NCBI GenBank assembly: GCA_917880885.1
Contig: OU862927.1
Span: 36,855,571-36,919,570 of the forward strand
DNA from: Limnephilus marmoratus
Taxonomy: Eukaryota; Arthropoda; Insecta; Trichoptera; Limnephilidae
Length of the DNA: 64,000 nt
Direction: 5' to 3'
In this document: piece by piece, positions 30,835 to 41,289 of the stretch
Position numbering within the stretch: position 1 is the first letter of the stretch
Layout: every line of letters starts with the position of its first letter
Notes under the pieces: generated by a model
Database searches by the model: none
The model's input: the letters and a program-made list of their open reading frames with translations, nothing else
What the model was told of the DNA's origin: nothing
Made by a program: the position numbers and the translations under genes

Positions 30835-31847
30835 CCCTTAACCGGAATCGCTATTTCGGTCAACGTTACTGGAATCGCGGGTCCAAATAGACCCGCTAAT
30901 TAAAATAAAGTTTTTTTTTTGTTATGTAGACGTTATTAACCAACAAATGGGTTATAGATGTATTGAAACTAGTTGTTTGTAGTATGTTAGGTATTATTAT
31001 TTATTATTTATTAATCAACATTTTTAAATTATACATCTTTTTGGCTTATCTTCTTAGGAACCAAGTTTAGCACAAGTTTTTATCAGTCTCTTTTTTGACA
31101 TGTAAATTTATAATAACAAAAAAAAACTGAAAAAACTAATCAAAGTACAGGGTTTTACGTCTCTTCCCATTAACAAAAACAAACATTCTTTATGAGATCA
31201 TTCAAAAACAAAAAAAATGGTGAGATATGAAAAAATTAAAAAAAATCTCAGGTTTTTATCATTATATGTAAGGCACTTGCTACACAATATCCTTTTTTGT
31301 ACGTGAATCTTACATATGTAGTTGCAGCATTTTTCACACTTCTGTGATTGTTTATTGTCAGTCTTAGGATCACATAAATAACATCTTCCTCTTTTTCGTG
31401 CACCACTTTTAGTGCAAGTTTCTTTTTCTTGACCCATGTCATTTTGCGGTGCATTTAAAGCTGGCTTTAGGAAATTATCAATTCGGTTCTTCAAGTCTAT
31501 GGAAATAGAAGAATGAAGTTCTTCTGGAAACTGAATAAATAGCGCATTTTTGATCTAGTGCATCAACACCTCCTTTTGTACTATTGTAAAATAGAATTTT
31601 TCCGGTTTTCCACTGTTTTCGTCAATAATAAAAGTTACGTACTTGGAATCATGGGTCCAATCGGACCCACGATAGTTCGTTACCTCCACTTCCAGTAAAT
31701 TGTAAGCACCACGCGTCTGGCGCCTGCTGCGACTCGCGACGTAATGAGATTAGATTGGCGCGCAAAAGTGTAACTGCGCGCGTTTAAAAAATAAACGGTT
31801 TTTTTGTTTTTGTCGGGTCCAAATGGACCCTCGATTCCGGTTAAGGG
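30835..31847 (-). mobile_element. Internally deleted piggyBac-like transposon
   Basis: Both ends start CCCTTAACCGGAATCG (right end read in reverse) with an inner GGGTCCAAATAGACCCG-type palindrome. TTAA flanks the right end (31848-31851), and ATAA, one change away, flanks the left. The minus strand has piggyBac transposase remnants: YNSTKGGVDALDQKCAIYSV (about 31535-31595) and the C-terminal Cys/His-rich domain GRCYLCD...KCEKCCNYICKIH...CSKC (31255-31390). About two thirds of the transposase, with the catalytic Asp residues, is missing. Confidence 0.85.
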
Positions 31848-31859
31848 TTAATGAAACAC

Positions 31860-32560
31860 GCTTAGTTCGCAATTATTGTGTTCTTAATTCTGTGGCATTT
31901 CAATGTGCAAAATATCATAAAATTTGTCCATTCGGACCATTCTTTATCTCATTATACAATATTTCCGATGTGATAAATCTTTAAATTTAATGTATTCGTT
32001 TGGACAATTCTTGTCCAAATTCTTTTGACAAAATCTTTATTCAAGCGGATATTTTGTCAAAATGTGCTAAATATGGTTAAATTGATCCATTTGGACAATT
32101 GCTTGAACCAATCGGTCAATTCTACCATTTGAACAATTATTTCTATGTGCAAAATATTAACGTATTCATCTATTCGGGCAAATTATTTGTCATGTAGGAT
32201 AATTCCAATCAGCAAAATATTAAATTTATCTATTTCTCCATACGTACAATACATCCAGTGGCAATATATTTGTCCTTTTAGACAAAAAGACATTTACAGT
32301 GTGCAAAATATCGTCAAGTTTGTCCTTTTAGATAATTCTTTTTCCAAACAGACATTTACGGTGTGCAAAATATTGTCAAATTTCTCCATTTTTAAACAAT
32401 TTCTTATTCAATCGGACAATTCCAATATACCGTCGAAATGTCGTCAAATTTTCCGTTCAATGAAAAATTAGGATAATTCTTTGTCCAATAAAAATACGTC
32501 AGTTGGCAGCTGGAAATTTTTCACCAAATTTGTTCATTTGGACTTGAAGTTGAGTCTTAG
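31860..32560 (+). repeat. Decayed minisatellite array, period about 70-90 bp
   Basis: Variants of TGTGCAAAATATTGTCAAAT followed by TTGTCCATTTGGACAATTCT recur at about 31905, 32040, 32143, 32216, 32300 and 32362, with internal TTGGACAATT/AATTGTCC words. Units are diverged and unequal. The 108-codon ORF here (32145-32471) is a product of the repeat, not a gene. Confidence 0.6.
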
Positions 32561-32611
32561 AAAAAAATTATGACCTAACTATATTTGAATTCCTCTTACT
32601 GCTTCTCTACA

Positions 32612-33000
32612 TATCATATAATAAAGTCCTCCGCCGCGTCTGTGTGCCTGTTTACGATAAACGCAAAACTACTGAACGGATTTTCATGTGGTTTTCACCA
32701 ATCGATAGAGTGATTCATGCGGAAGGTTTAAGTATATAATTTGTCAAGGTTTTGTGTAAATTGGTTGAAATATATTTCTTTATGTGATGGACGAGCGGGC
32801 TAGGAAGCGGGCGGTGTGGATTTGATTTGTCTACAATTTCTATGCAAATCTACAATTTTATACCGAGGTTGATGAAATTTTGCACACGGGACCTTCAAAA
32901 GAAGATTTGATTTCGAAAACTCTGTGTAAAGATCGGGCATCGCGGGAGACTTCAACCAGTTAATGAATGAAAAACTTGCAAGTGTAATAAAAACTGTGTA
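32612..33000 (+). mobile_element. Helitron-like repeat (family HA), diverged
   Basis: Starts near TAATAAAGTCCTCCGCCGCG, then AAACTACTGAACGGATTTTC, GGTTTTCACCAATCGATAGA and GCGGAAGGTTTAAG, continuing through GCGGGCGGTGTGGATTTGAT and ATCGGGCATCGCGGGAG. The same family, reversed, is at 1-150, 40871-41115 and 41290-41945. No protein is encoded. Confidence 0.55.
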
Positions 33001-33404
33001 ATTACATATGACTTTTTAACATTCAGCCACTGACCGGTCTAATCTAATAAAGAATTTGTCACTCTACCTCACTAAGGATACATACATTTTATTACTGTCT
33101 CCATTCAAACACATCTCCATAAAAATAATTACAAATATTCTAATATTAGTTCTAGTGTAGGCGCCATGAAGGTGTCACCTAAGATAAAAATAAAAATTGA
33201 ATGGAAATAAATATACCTTTATATTATTATATCAAGAATGCGGCAGGTATATTTATGTCCATAAATGACATACACGAGTAACACCCCGTCACGTACATGG
33301 TGAATGCAACACGTTTACCTATTCATCGAAGAAGAAGATAATACTAATAAGTCCAAATGAAAAGAGAACAAGACACAGAAAAATAAAAATAAATCGTAAC
33401 CGTC

Positions 33405-33840
33405 GCAACTGAGACTCGAACCCAGGATCTCTCGTCTTACCGGGACGCGTATTTACAAAACCTATACCGATTCAGTCGCGGTAACGACAATTTACACTTT
33501 AAATAAACCTCTATATTGGTTATTTTTTATTACATTGCAAAAACAAAAATTGTTCTAAAATCTAGATGAAATAATCTTTCTGTTGTGTATATTAGAAATT
33601 AATTATTTTATTTCTAAATATTTAAATTTTAATATTATTCCCATATATTGTAAATACACCTCTATATTGATATTTTTTTATCACTTTGCAAAAACAAAAA
33701 TTGTTCTAAAATCTAGATAAAATAATCTTTCCAATGTGTATATTAGAAATTAATAATTTTATTTCTAAATATTTAAATTTTGATATTTAAAATTTAAAGC
33801 GACTGAAACGCGGTAGGGATTGTAAATACGCTACCGGGAC
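33405..33840. repeat. Composite: tRNA-like head, two tandem units, inverted flanks
   Basis: The minus strand at 33410-33460 reads a B-box-like GGGTTCGAGTCTCAGTTGCG. Two units of about 150 bp follow (33498-33648 and 33650-33790) sharing AAAACAAAAATTGTTCTAAA, AATCTAGAT and TTCTAAATATTTAAATTTT. The outer segments GCGTATTTACAAAACCTATA...TTCAGTCGC (33447-33478) and GCGACTGAAACGCGGTAGGG...TTGTAAATACGC (33799-33830) are inverted relative to each other. Confidence 0.65.
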
Positions 33841-33967
33841 AAACAAACTCGGCCATTGGGTGATTTCAAAAATACCTTTAATAATAAGTTGGTATGGACA
33901 TAAAATGAATTTATTTACTCTGTAGATTTTTTGTACTGTACAAGCTACGCTGGTATATCCTTACATA

Positions 33968-34133
33968 GTAAGCGTGTTTTTTTAGAGGTTTGGTTTTTAA
34001 ACTGGCAACGTTGTTTCTACAGAATGTCAATTTGACAGTTGACAGTTGATTTGTAGTCAGTAAGTTTTGCCATTTCACTATGAATAGACTGACGTCAGAT
34101 CAGTGCTTGAAAATTGTGCAAATTTGCAAGCAC
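33968..34133 (+). mobile_element. Left end and N-terminus of a second mariner-like family
   Basis: AGTAAGCGTGTTTTTTTAGA is a terminal-repeat-like start, followed by AACTGGCAACG and TTGACAGTTGACAGTTGATT. At 34081 ATG opens NRLTSDQCLKIVQI, the N-terminal helix of a mariner/Tc-like transposase family (MNRLTPEQRLQIV type). It breaks off at about 34133 against an unrelated repeat. Confidence 0.6.
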
Positions 34134-34580
34134 TGGTGAGCCGCCCCGGGTGCCACCCGACCGTGAAAATTACGAAGGATATTGTCACCAAAATATTGTA
34201 CACATGCGCAATGTCTGTTATTTACATTTTCATAGCTCTATGGCTTCCCCCGTGGAGTGCCCCGACCCGAATTTTGTGTGGAGGAGTGTTTAATTCTCTA
34301 GCCACCCCCCCCCCCCCACCCCCAGGATGGACCAATTTTATGAAATTCTTACCACGCCCCGGAGGGTGACTTTCGCCCCGGGTGCCAAGAGCCCAGAAGG
34401 AGTAACCATCAGTTATTTACACTGGGGCGAGTATTCGGTAGATAACCTCCAAAGCACACTCCTGCAGGGACACTTGGTCATATTTTGTGTAAATAGGTAT
34501 ACCGTATTTCCTCTAAGCTGACTGCTTATTGAAAATATAACTTTGTCAGGGGGCCAACTGTAGGGATTCAAGTGTCATGG
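34134..34580. repeat. Unclassified repeat with C-run
   Basis: GCCGCCCCGGGTGCCACCCG, AATTCTCTAGCCACCCCCCC (C-run about 34304-34318), GGATGGACCAATTTTATGAA and CGCCCCGGGTGCCA. Similar words (GGCGGCACCCG, AATTCTCTAGCCAACCCC) occur inside the hAT MITE at 59740-59825. The 88-codon ORF here is unlikely to be real. Confidence 0.45.
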
Positions 34581-34589
34581 AATCCCAAA

Positions 34590-34718
34590 AATCAACTGGC
34601 AAGTTTTTTATGGGTACCGCCGCCCCGGGAATCATTTATTGGATAACCAACTCCTCGGCCATAGGTCACTCCAAGTGCCCACCTATCGCGTGGCGGGCCG
34701 GATTGGGAGAGACTGGTT
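34590..34718 (+). repeat. Repeat B, 5' part, interrupted by a LINE
   Basis: TTATGGGTACCGCCGCCCCG, GGATAACCAACTCCTCGGCC, GTGGCGGGCCGGATTGG and GAGAGACTGGTT; it resumes after the LINE at 35027 with the same GGAGAGACTGGTT. Confidence 0.75.
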
Positions 34719-35026
34719 CTTCTTCTTTGTGTGCCGTATCAGGTCCCCCCGACGTTGGCGATCACTATTGAAAATGTCTCTCTGTCTTGCGCTGCCCGGA
34801 ATAGCTCCTCCACACTTCTAATGCCGGTCCACTCTCGTATATTACGCAGCCAAGACATTTGTCTCCTACCAGGCCCTCGGCGACCCTCTATCTTGCCTTT
34901 CAATATTAAATGGACCAAGTGATACTTCTCCCCTCGAAGTATATGACCCAGATATGAAATTTTCCTGATTTTTATTAATGTAAGCAGTTCTCTAGCTGCT
35001 CTAGCCCGCCTGAGCATTTCTATGTT
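34719..35026 (-). pseudogene. LINE C-terminal fragment with 13-bp target duplication
   Basis: The minus strand reads IEMLRRARAARELLTLIKIR, KISYLGHILRGEKYHLVHLI, GRRGPGRRQMSWLRNIREWT and SVEELFRAAQDRETFSIVIA, the C-terminal tail of an endonuclease-RT LINE. GGAGAGACTGGTT occurs at both edges (34706-34718 and 35027-35039) and is part of repeat B, so it is the target-site duplication. The 3' end abuts a short TTCTTCTTCTTT simple tail instead of a long poly(A). The insertion is 5'-truncated. Confidence 0.85.
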
Positions 35027-35039
35027 GGAGAGACTGGTT

Positions 35040-35110
35040 GAGGGAGGGGGGAGGGGGGGTAGGTCTAGATTGGAAGAAAAACTGCTCACGTAATTAATGT
35101 ATGTCCCCTA
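35040..35110. mobile_element. Half of MITE family M1
   Basis: GGGGGGTAGGTCTAGATTGG, then CTCACGTAATTAATGTATG and TCCCCTA match the right half of the M1 MITE at 20295-20362. The left half is missing. Confidence 0.65.
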
Positions 35111-35290
35111 AGTCCATTACTTTTGGAAATACTGACCCTTAGATTCCTACTCACCCCGCGTACATTTTTCCTATCGAGAAATTTCTCTCCTTCCTTTCCT
35201 TAAAAAATCTTCCACACGCCACACGCTTACAGCATCCGCAAAGATGACATAAGCCCTCCTGTGTGGAGCTAATGTAAAAAAAAGAAAAAA
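35111..35290 (+). repeat. Repeat B, 3' part of the interrupted copy
   Basis: GTCCATTACTTTTGGAAATA, CTTAGATTCCTACTCACCCC and AAATCTTCCACACGCCACAC, with an 11-bp local duplication, end at CCTCCTGTGTGGAGCTAATG. Confidence 0.75.
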
Positions 35291-35309
35291 AAAACATTCC
35301 TAATAAAAA

Positions 35310-35530
35310 AAGCAGAGTGTCTAATTCACACGCCGTAGAAGTGAAACTAGAAAGTCGCTAGATGTCGCTTTTTTTCTTTTGCCTACTTATTTTAAAGTGG
35401 TTTGAAGATTGGATATTGGTTTCACAAAATAAAAATGTTTTTTTTTGGATTTCGTAAGATTCGAACCTCCGTTCGCTTGATGTCTGTCTCTCGGGCTGAG
35501 ACTTGTCAGGCTTACACACTGCGCTTTCGA
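35310..35530 (-). mobile_element. tRNA-derived SINE family C
   Basis: The minus strand starts in a tRNA-like head with GGAGGTTCGAATCTTACGAA as B box and continues CAATATCCAATCTTCAAACC, GACATCTAGCGACTTTCTAG, TTTCACTTCTACGGCGTGTG. The A-box side (CGCAGTGTGTAAGCCTGAC) is diverged. Confidence 0.7.
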
Positions 35531-36004
35531 AGGCCCGCGCTAAAGCGCGAATTTACCGCATTATATTAGGATCGAGTATTTGTCTAGAACTGAGCTGTGA
35601 CGCATTTCCGTTTCATCCGAATTTCAAATCACTAACGGCGCTAAAGAAGTTTCACTTCAATAATTTAAAACATCTACGTTACTGTTAAATGGCTCTGCCA
35701 TCAGGTTGAAGTATTATTTATATTTAAAAAAAGCAAGCGATTGTTTTAAAATTAAATTATATCGTAGCTGTTTTCATGGTTGGCTGGAAAATCTAATAGC
35801 CCTGGCAAAATTATTATTAGACTGGTAATTGATAGTCTATAGCCAGTAGCCACTCGAATAGACGACACGAGGCAACTCGAGTTACATATTACGAACGACG
35901 GTGCATTGGATAAACTTGTGGTGAACTACGATTCTAAACGCAATTATACTTTTTTAGACTTTTTAAAAGCTCTCGTAGAGCGTGTGGTGAAAACATTGTT
36001 ATGA
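35531..36004. other. Intergenic, nothing recognised
   Basis: A short TTTCCGTTTCATCCGAATTT, TCAAATCACTAACGGCGCT stretch (35607-35643) is the reverse of repeats at 20885 and 55620. Otherwise featureless. Confidence 0.35.
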
Positions 36005-36722
36005 ATAATTAAGAGGGTATTACCAGAGAAAACCAGAAATATGTCATTTTTAAATCAGATTTTAGACGTATCTTTTCCACAAAAAAATATAAATGGATTT
36101 CGAAAGATTGTTCATTTATCTAGCATTCGCGTGTTTTAAATTTTAAGAAAAAATGTTTATTTTTAGTATAATATGGTTGTACCATTAGTTGTTGGCAGAT
36201 TTGTTAAATTTTCAAAAAAGATTTTGTATTATACCACACCCATTTCAAATCATATAATCATGCAGTAAAATAGATCAATACATTTTCTAGGTATCGCATG
36301 TTTTAGAATTTTAATTTAGTTTAAATAAAATCATTTAAAAATATATACGTGCATGCGTTTTTTGACGAAAAATGGTCCGTTTGTGTATTTATTTCCGCAC
36401 TTACAAACCTAATATATTTCAGATTTTTTTTAACATTCTTATTTAATTTAGAAATTATTAAAAAATGATCAATACTTATGATCAAAAAATAATTACAAAA
36501 AGTACATTATTTCAATAGTTTTATCATCACGCCTTCCAGCATTTTTGGATGTAGGTATAAATTAAATCAAATTTGAAATGAAAAAAAATCGATATTGGGT
36601 TATAATTTTAAAAAGCTGGGACAGAGAATAATTAATCTTTCTCATTGTAACCGTCCTGCACGATTGTAAGAACAACTTTCGACGAAATATGGATTTTCGT
36701 CCGCTGGCTGGTTGTAAGCTCT
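36005..36722 (+). repeat. Repeat R, long copy 1
   Basis: From AATTAAGAGGGTATTACCAG through AAACCAGAAATATGTCATTT, GTTGGCAGATTTGTTAAATT, TTTGTGTATTTATTTCCGCA, TTCTCATTGTAACCGTCCTG and ACTTTCGACGAAATATGGAT to TTTTCGTCCGCTGGCTGGTT. About 715 bp, non-coding. Matches copy 2 at 38008 along its whole length with roughly 90% identity by eye. Confidence 0.85.
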
Positions 36723-36859
36723 TAAATGAGAGAGACGAGATGAAAGTATCACAAATTTTGATTATTATTGCGGCAGCTTAAAAAAGCTGTGGTTTGTTTG
36801 TGGTGTGATCTGTTTTTGCGGAAAATGCAAAATTGAAAAACGATGATGCCCACTGTTCG

Positions 36860-37005
36860 ATGAAACCAACTCTGCCACAGGTCACCCCAAATGATTCGCT
36901 ACATTAGGTGACTTAGCAGGGGTACCCGGGTTCGTGGGGTGAGGTCTGTCTAGGTCTTGGCGGCGGAGGTATCTGCGGCCGGATTGGGAGAGACTTGTTG
37001 AAGGA
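36860..37005 (+). repeat. Repeat B, 5' fragment
   Basis: AACTCTGCCACAGGTCACCC, ATTCGCTACATTAGGTGACT, GCAGGGGTACCCGGGTTCGT and GGTCTTGGCGGCGGAGGTAT. It breaks at a segment leading to a minus-strand copy at 37062. Confidence 0.7.
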
Positions 37006-37061
37006 GACCATTTATATAAGCCTTTGTTTTTATTTTTTATTTTATTTTTTTTTTTTACATG

Positions 37062-37378
37062 AGCTCCACACAGGAGGCCCTGAGGACAATAATGTCCCTG
37101 AGGGCCTATGTCATCTTTGGGGATGCTGTGTGGTGGGTTTTTTTAGGAAAAGGAAGGAGAGGAAAGTTATGGGAAGGAAAAGGGTTTAAGGGGTGGGTAG
37201 AAATCTGGGGTTCAGTGTGTCCTGGTCATCAGACGTAGACAAACCTCATCCCATTAACCCGGGCACCCCTGCTAAATCACCAAACGTAGCGAACCACTTG
37301 GGGTGACCTATGGCAGATGTGTTGGTTATCCAACAAAGGTTCCCGGGGCGGCGGTACCCATACCCGCCTCCCAAATTG
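37062..37378 (-). repeat. Repeat B copy, inverted to its neighbour
   Basis: AGCTCCACACAGGAGGCCCT is the reversed hairpin end; CCTTTTCCTTCCC-type tracts follow, then GGGCACCCCTGCTAAATCAC, GTAGCGAACCACTTGGGG and GGGCGGCGGTACCCATACCC. With the plus-strand piece at 36860 it forms a head-to-head arrangement. Confidence 0.75.
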
Positions 37379-37504
37379 GGAAGAATTATTATTAAGTTAA
37401 AAGAAATATAATATTTCGCTTTCTTAACTTAAGTACAGAGCATATATAGTACAGGTGTAGTAGTAATATTTTTAATTTTGTTCCAACATCTTAAGTTTAA
37501 ATAG

Positions 37505-37645
37505 GTTTTTTTTAAAGGTTCTCCAGACGGACTCTGACAATTGCACCGCGGTGGGAGGAATATGTCCGTCACTCCTGGTCAGTCACACCCAGTTTCCTAC
37601 CCACCCGTCATACCCCTTTCCTTCCCAGAAGTTCCACAGATATGT
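37505..37645 (+). repeat. Repeat B, internal fragment
   Basis: CAATTGCACCGCGGTGGGAG, TCCGTCACTCCTGGTCAGTC and ACCCCTTTCCTTCCCAGAAG. The hairpin end is lacking. Confidence 0.65.
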
Positions 37646-38007
37646 GGTACTAGCAGTACCTATGTATTTAATTACTTCAGCATCTGAAGTATTTCTAGAC
37701 GATCTGATATACTTGATTTTGGATTATTGCCCAAAAGCAGATTTCTTTCGAGATAATTTAATTATAAGAAGATTACTGTTTTTAAAAATCCCATTTCTCA
37801 TGAGCGGTATTAAAACTTCTAGTAGATCCCACCTTAACTTTTAAGTCCCAATTTTGTAAATGTCACTGAATGTAACGAATTCCATAAAATTTAAATTTAT
37901 AATGCCACGAGTAACTTTCAAATCGATATATCAAAAGCTTTCAAAAACCTTTTTCATTGGCAACGTAAAAGGGGGCCGGAATAGCTTCGTCCACACAATT
38001 ATCAAGC
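37646..38007. other. Spacer, nothing recognised
   Basis: No supported features. Confidence 0.3.
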
Positions 38008-38722
38008 AATATTAAGAGGGCATTACCAGAGAAAACCAGAAATATGTCATTTTCAAACCAGATTTTAGACGTATTGACTCTTTTCCACAAAAAATTATAA
38101 ATGGATTTCGAAAGATTGTTCTTTTATCTAGCATTCGCATGTAACAAATCTTGAGAAATTTTTTTAATTTTTAGTATAATAAGGTTATTCCATAGGTTGT
38201 TGGCAGATTTGTTAAATTTTCAAAAAAGATTTTGTATTATACCACACCCATTTCAAATAATATAATCATGCAGTAAAATAAATCAATACATTATCTAGCA
38301 AACGCATGTTTTAGAGTTTTAATTTTAGTTTCAATAAAATCATTAAAAAATATGTACGTACATGTGTTTCTTGACGAAAATTGGTCCATTTGTGTATTTA
38401 TTTGCGCACTTACAAACTAATATATTTCAGATTTTTTTAACATTCTTATTAAATTTAGACATTATTGAAAAATGATAAATACTTATAATAAAAAAAAACT
38501 ACAAAAAGTACATTATTTTAATAGTTTTATCATAAAGCCTTTCAGCATTTTTAGATGAAGGTATAAATTAAAGCTAATTTGAATTGAAATAAATTCGATA
38601 TTGAGTTATAATTTAAAAAAGCTAGTACGGAGAATAATTAATCTTTCTCATTGTAACCGCCCTGCACGATCGTAAGAACAACTTTCGACGAAATGTGGAT
38701 TTTCGTTCGTTGGCTAGTTAAA
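38008..38722 (+). repeat. Repeat R, long copy 2
   Basis: Starts ATTAAGAGGGCATTACCAGA and ends TTTTCGTTCGTTGGCTAGTT. Same order and spacing as copy 1, 2003 bp downstream in the same orientation. Neither TG...CA ends nor a coding interior are present, so an LTR pair is not supported. Confidence 0.85.
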
Positions 38723-39600
38723 CGCTCATGGAACATATTATATTCATTTGTTGACTTGGCATAAAAATAAAATAAGATTTTCTTTGAATATTTGAGTGTA
38801 CTTTAAATTCCTGTCTACCTCCTTATTTTGTAAATGGCACTTACATCCTTTTGTTTCGGTATTCAAATTATGTAAAGGTTTATTAATCTAAATTTCTACC
38901 ACAAGGTTATTATGGACTTGAATAAGAGACTCTATGTAATTATTAATAATTATATCAGGAGCTTATTATTAAATATTTTATATTTATCTCAGCTATAGGA
39001 TAACTGAGGCGTATGTGTGGTAAAACCACAGATATCCAAATTTAATAGACGAGAAGATACAGATGAGGGGTAAAACCAAACTATGGGGGGCGAAGAGGGG
39101 AAAGATGACTGTGATTCGTTAAAAAAAAATCTGACAGTATATAGGCAACTCGCATTATAATATCACCATTTAGTTCTTAAAAGCAAAATCTGCTTTTGAA
39201 TGAATAGACCTTTTACATGGGAGCGCGTATTGCTCGCCACATTATTAACATATTTGCGAAGTCCAAATGCGGCAAAGTGAAGTTCGCCACTTTTCACAGA
39301 CGAATATTTTGTTGCCGTATTTAGTTAAGACATTTTTACAAATGTTTCATAATTTACTTACCCCTGTAACCAGCGACGAGCTCACTGGAGAACCGCCCAC
39401 ATTCGTTATGATCGACATATTTTAGGTATAATGTATAGCACAAGCTATAATTTTTTCCGTGTTATTTCGTAAAATGTACGATGTGAGCTCGACGCTGGTC
39501 TGGACAAGAATGATGACGTTACATTTTTTAGATTCACGCGAGGCTCTCGCAAGCCCAGCCGGTTCCAAGGAACCGGTATGGGGAGGGGAAAATAATACGC
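38723..39600. other. AT-rich intergenic DNA
   Basis: No supported features. The minus-strand ORF reaching into this area from 39946 is a shadow of the LINE copy. Confidence 0.3.
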
Positions 39601-40015
39601 TTTTATCACTTAGGGCAGGTCTATATATATTTATATGACTATGGGTCAAACCATGTACGATCGTGTGAGAAATGTGGAGATACGCGAAGAATGCAAGGCT
39701 GATGTAAACGTAATGAGTAAGATTAAGAAAGGGACGCTCAAATGGTTTGGGCATGTAGAGCGAATGAACGAGGAAAGGAGTGTAAGGAGAATATATGACG
39801 CAAATGTGAATAGTAGAAGAAGTCGGGGATGCCCGAGGAAGACATGGCACGACCAAGTGAATCAGATACTTGCGTCGGGCCATGTGAAGAGTCGGAATAA
39901 TAGAAGAGCATGTATGAATGTGAACGAGGCAAGAAGTGTGTGCCAAGATTGAGTTGTTTGGCGGTCCGTCCTCTCTGCCTACCCCTGCGGAAAGGGCGCG
40001 TGATGGTTAGTTAGG
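39601..40015 (+). pseudogene. LINE-T C-terminal fragment
   Basis: An open frame (39635-39952) reads ECKADVNVMSKIKKGTLKWF, GHVERMNEERSVRRIYDANV, SRRSRGCPRKTWHDQVNQIL and KSRNNRRACMNVNEARSVCQ. This LKW.GHVERM...RGRPRKTW signature is the C-terminal tail of insect endonuclease-RT LINEs. The 3' end reads CTGCCTACCCCTGC...GCGTGATGGTTAGTTAGG, the complement of the other copy's TAAC tail. RT and endonuclease are missing. Confidence 0.85.
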
Positions 40016-40400
40016 TAATAAGATAACTGTTGATATTAAAATCATTATGTTTAAAAATGATATCATTTTCTAGAATCTACCAAAGAATAGCTATTGAGGA
40101 GGTAAGTTAATAATAATCCAGGGTGCCAACTCATCTTCAAAAGCGAGTAAAAGAATTTACTAAAAAATATCAAAACACAATTTATAAATTAACGTTACGA
40201 AAACTGTATTGGCCGACATTCACTGACATTCATTGACTGTTAATCCGCGTAGTTGTTTCTTTGGAGCTCTCCAAATAATGTCAGGAACACTAGTTTAAGT
40301 AACTGAAATATCACAAAACTGCGCTATATAAATACTACGATATTATTATTAAACATTTAACACTCAAAATATATAAAACCCTCTATGCGTTAAATATTTA
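40016..40400. other. Intergenic, nothing recognised
   Basis: No supported features. Confidence 0.3.
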
Positions 40401-40403
40401 AAT

Positions 40404-40868
40404 AAAACTTGCGGACCCGGAAAACGTTGCTCTGCCCGGAAATTATTTCTAGTGAATACTTTGGTTTTCAAATAAAAAATAACGAACATATTGTAAGTGT
40501 GTGGGGATGGGATCTATGACAGAAAGAGGAATGGAGCGCTGTAGACGATGACCGCCGATAAAAATAGAAAAAAAACACCAAACATTAATTTTCTCAATTC
40601 AATGTTTTTCATTAAAGTAACGGACAATAAAAAAATGGGTAGGTGGGTGAAAATTTGGAGTTTTAGGTATTTTTTTATGCAAAAAAAAATGTCATAAAAA
40701 TAGAAAAAAAATTCTGTGTAGGAACACCCTAATCACCTTGCGGTATGAAATAACCTCTACGACATATTCCCATACCTACCAAATATTCATACAAAAATTC
40801 ATAAAAATCGGTCTAGCCGTTTCGAAGGAGTGCAAACACAAACACCGTGACACGAGATTTTTATATAC
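40404..40868 (-). mobile_element. Helitron-like element (family HC)
   Basis: Read on the minus strand it begins TTTATGTATATAAAAATCTC, GTGTCACGGTGTTTGTGTTT, CTTCGAAACGGCTAGACCGA, CAAGGTGATTAGGGTGTTCC and ends CAACGTTTTCCGGGTCCGCAAG. This 5' phrase is characteristic of short non-autonomous insect repeats with Helitron-type ends. A CTRR-like end is present as CAAG, one change from CTAG. Confidence 0.55.
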
Positions 40869-40870
40869 AT

Positions 40871-41115
40871 AAACTAGCAGACCCGGCCACACGTTGCTGT
40901 GGCTAACGAAACACAACGCCATTACCCAACCTTTATAAAATCCACACCACCCGCTTGCCAGCTGCCCGCTGCCTGAATTGAATATTTGAATTGCTCGTGT
41001 ATTATATATATATATATTATATAATACACGAATATCATCCTAATATCATCCTCTTGAATGACTCTATCTATTGGTGAAAACCGCATGAAAATCCGTTGCA
41101 TAGTTGCTCTTGAGG
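40871..41115 (-). mobile_element. Helitron-like family HA, truncated
   Basis: The left edge CTAGCAGACCCGGCCACACG is a reversed Helitron-type 3' end (CGTGTGGCCGGGTCTGCTAG). It continues with AACGCCATTACCCAACC, TGCCCGCTGCCTGAATTG and TATCTATTGGTGAAAACCG, shared with window positions 1-125. A TATATATATATAT palindrome interrupts it at 41004-41027. Confidence 0.6.
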
Positions 41116-41289
41116 CGATTTTTCGCAAAAACAGCGCTATACAAGTTGTCCAAATTTATTATTATTATTATTATTATAGTTTAAAAGAGTAAGATGAAAA
41201 CACATCCGACACATCTAACAATTATCGTTATATTTCAACCTACTTACACAAAACCGTGAAAAATTAAATATGATATTATTTTCATAATA

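Noticed and set aside
32145..32471. 108-codon ORF as a gene
   Set aside because: It lies in a decayed minisatellite and its peptide repeats with the DNA units.
34103..34369. 88-codon ORF following the mariner N-terminus
   Set aside because: Homology to transposase ends at about 34133; the remainder runs through an unrelated repeat and a C-run.
36005..38722. LTR retrotransposon with 715-bp LTRs
   Set aside because: The repeated units lack TG...CA ends, no primer-binding site follows, and the interior has no gag/pol.
40922..41128. Minus ORF over the Helitron-like repeat
   Set aside because: Non-coding repeat sequence; the frame is not conserved between copies.
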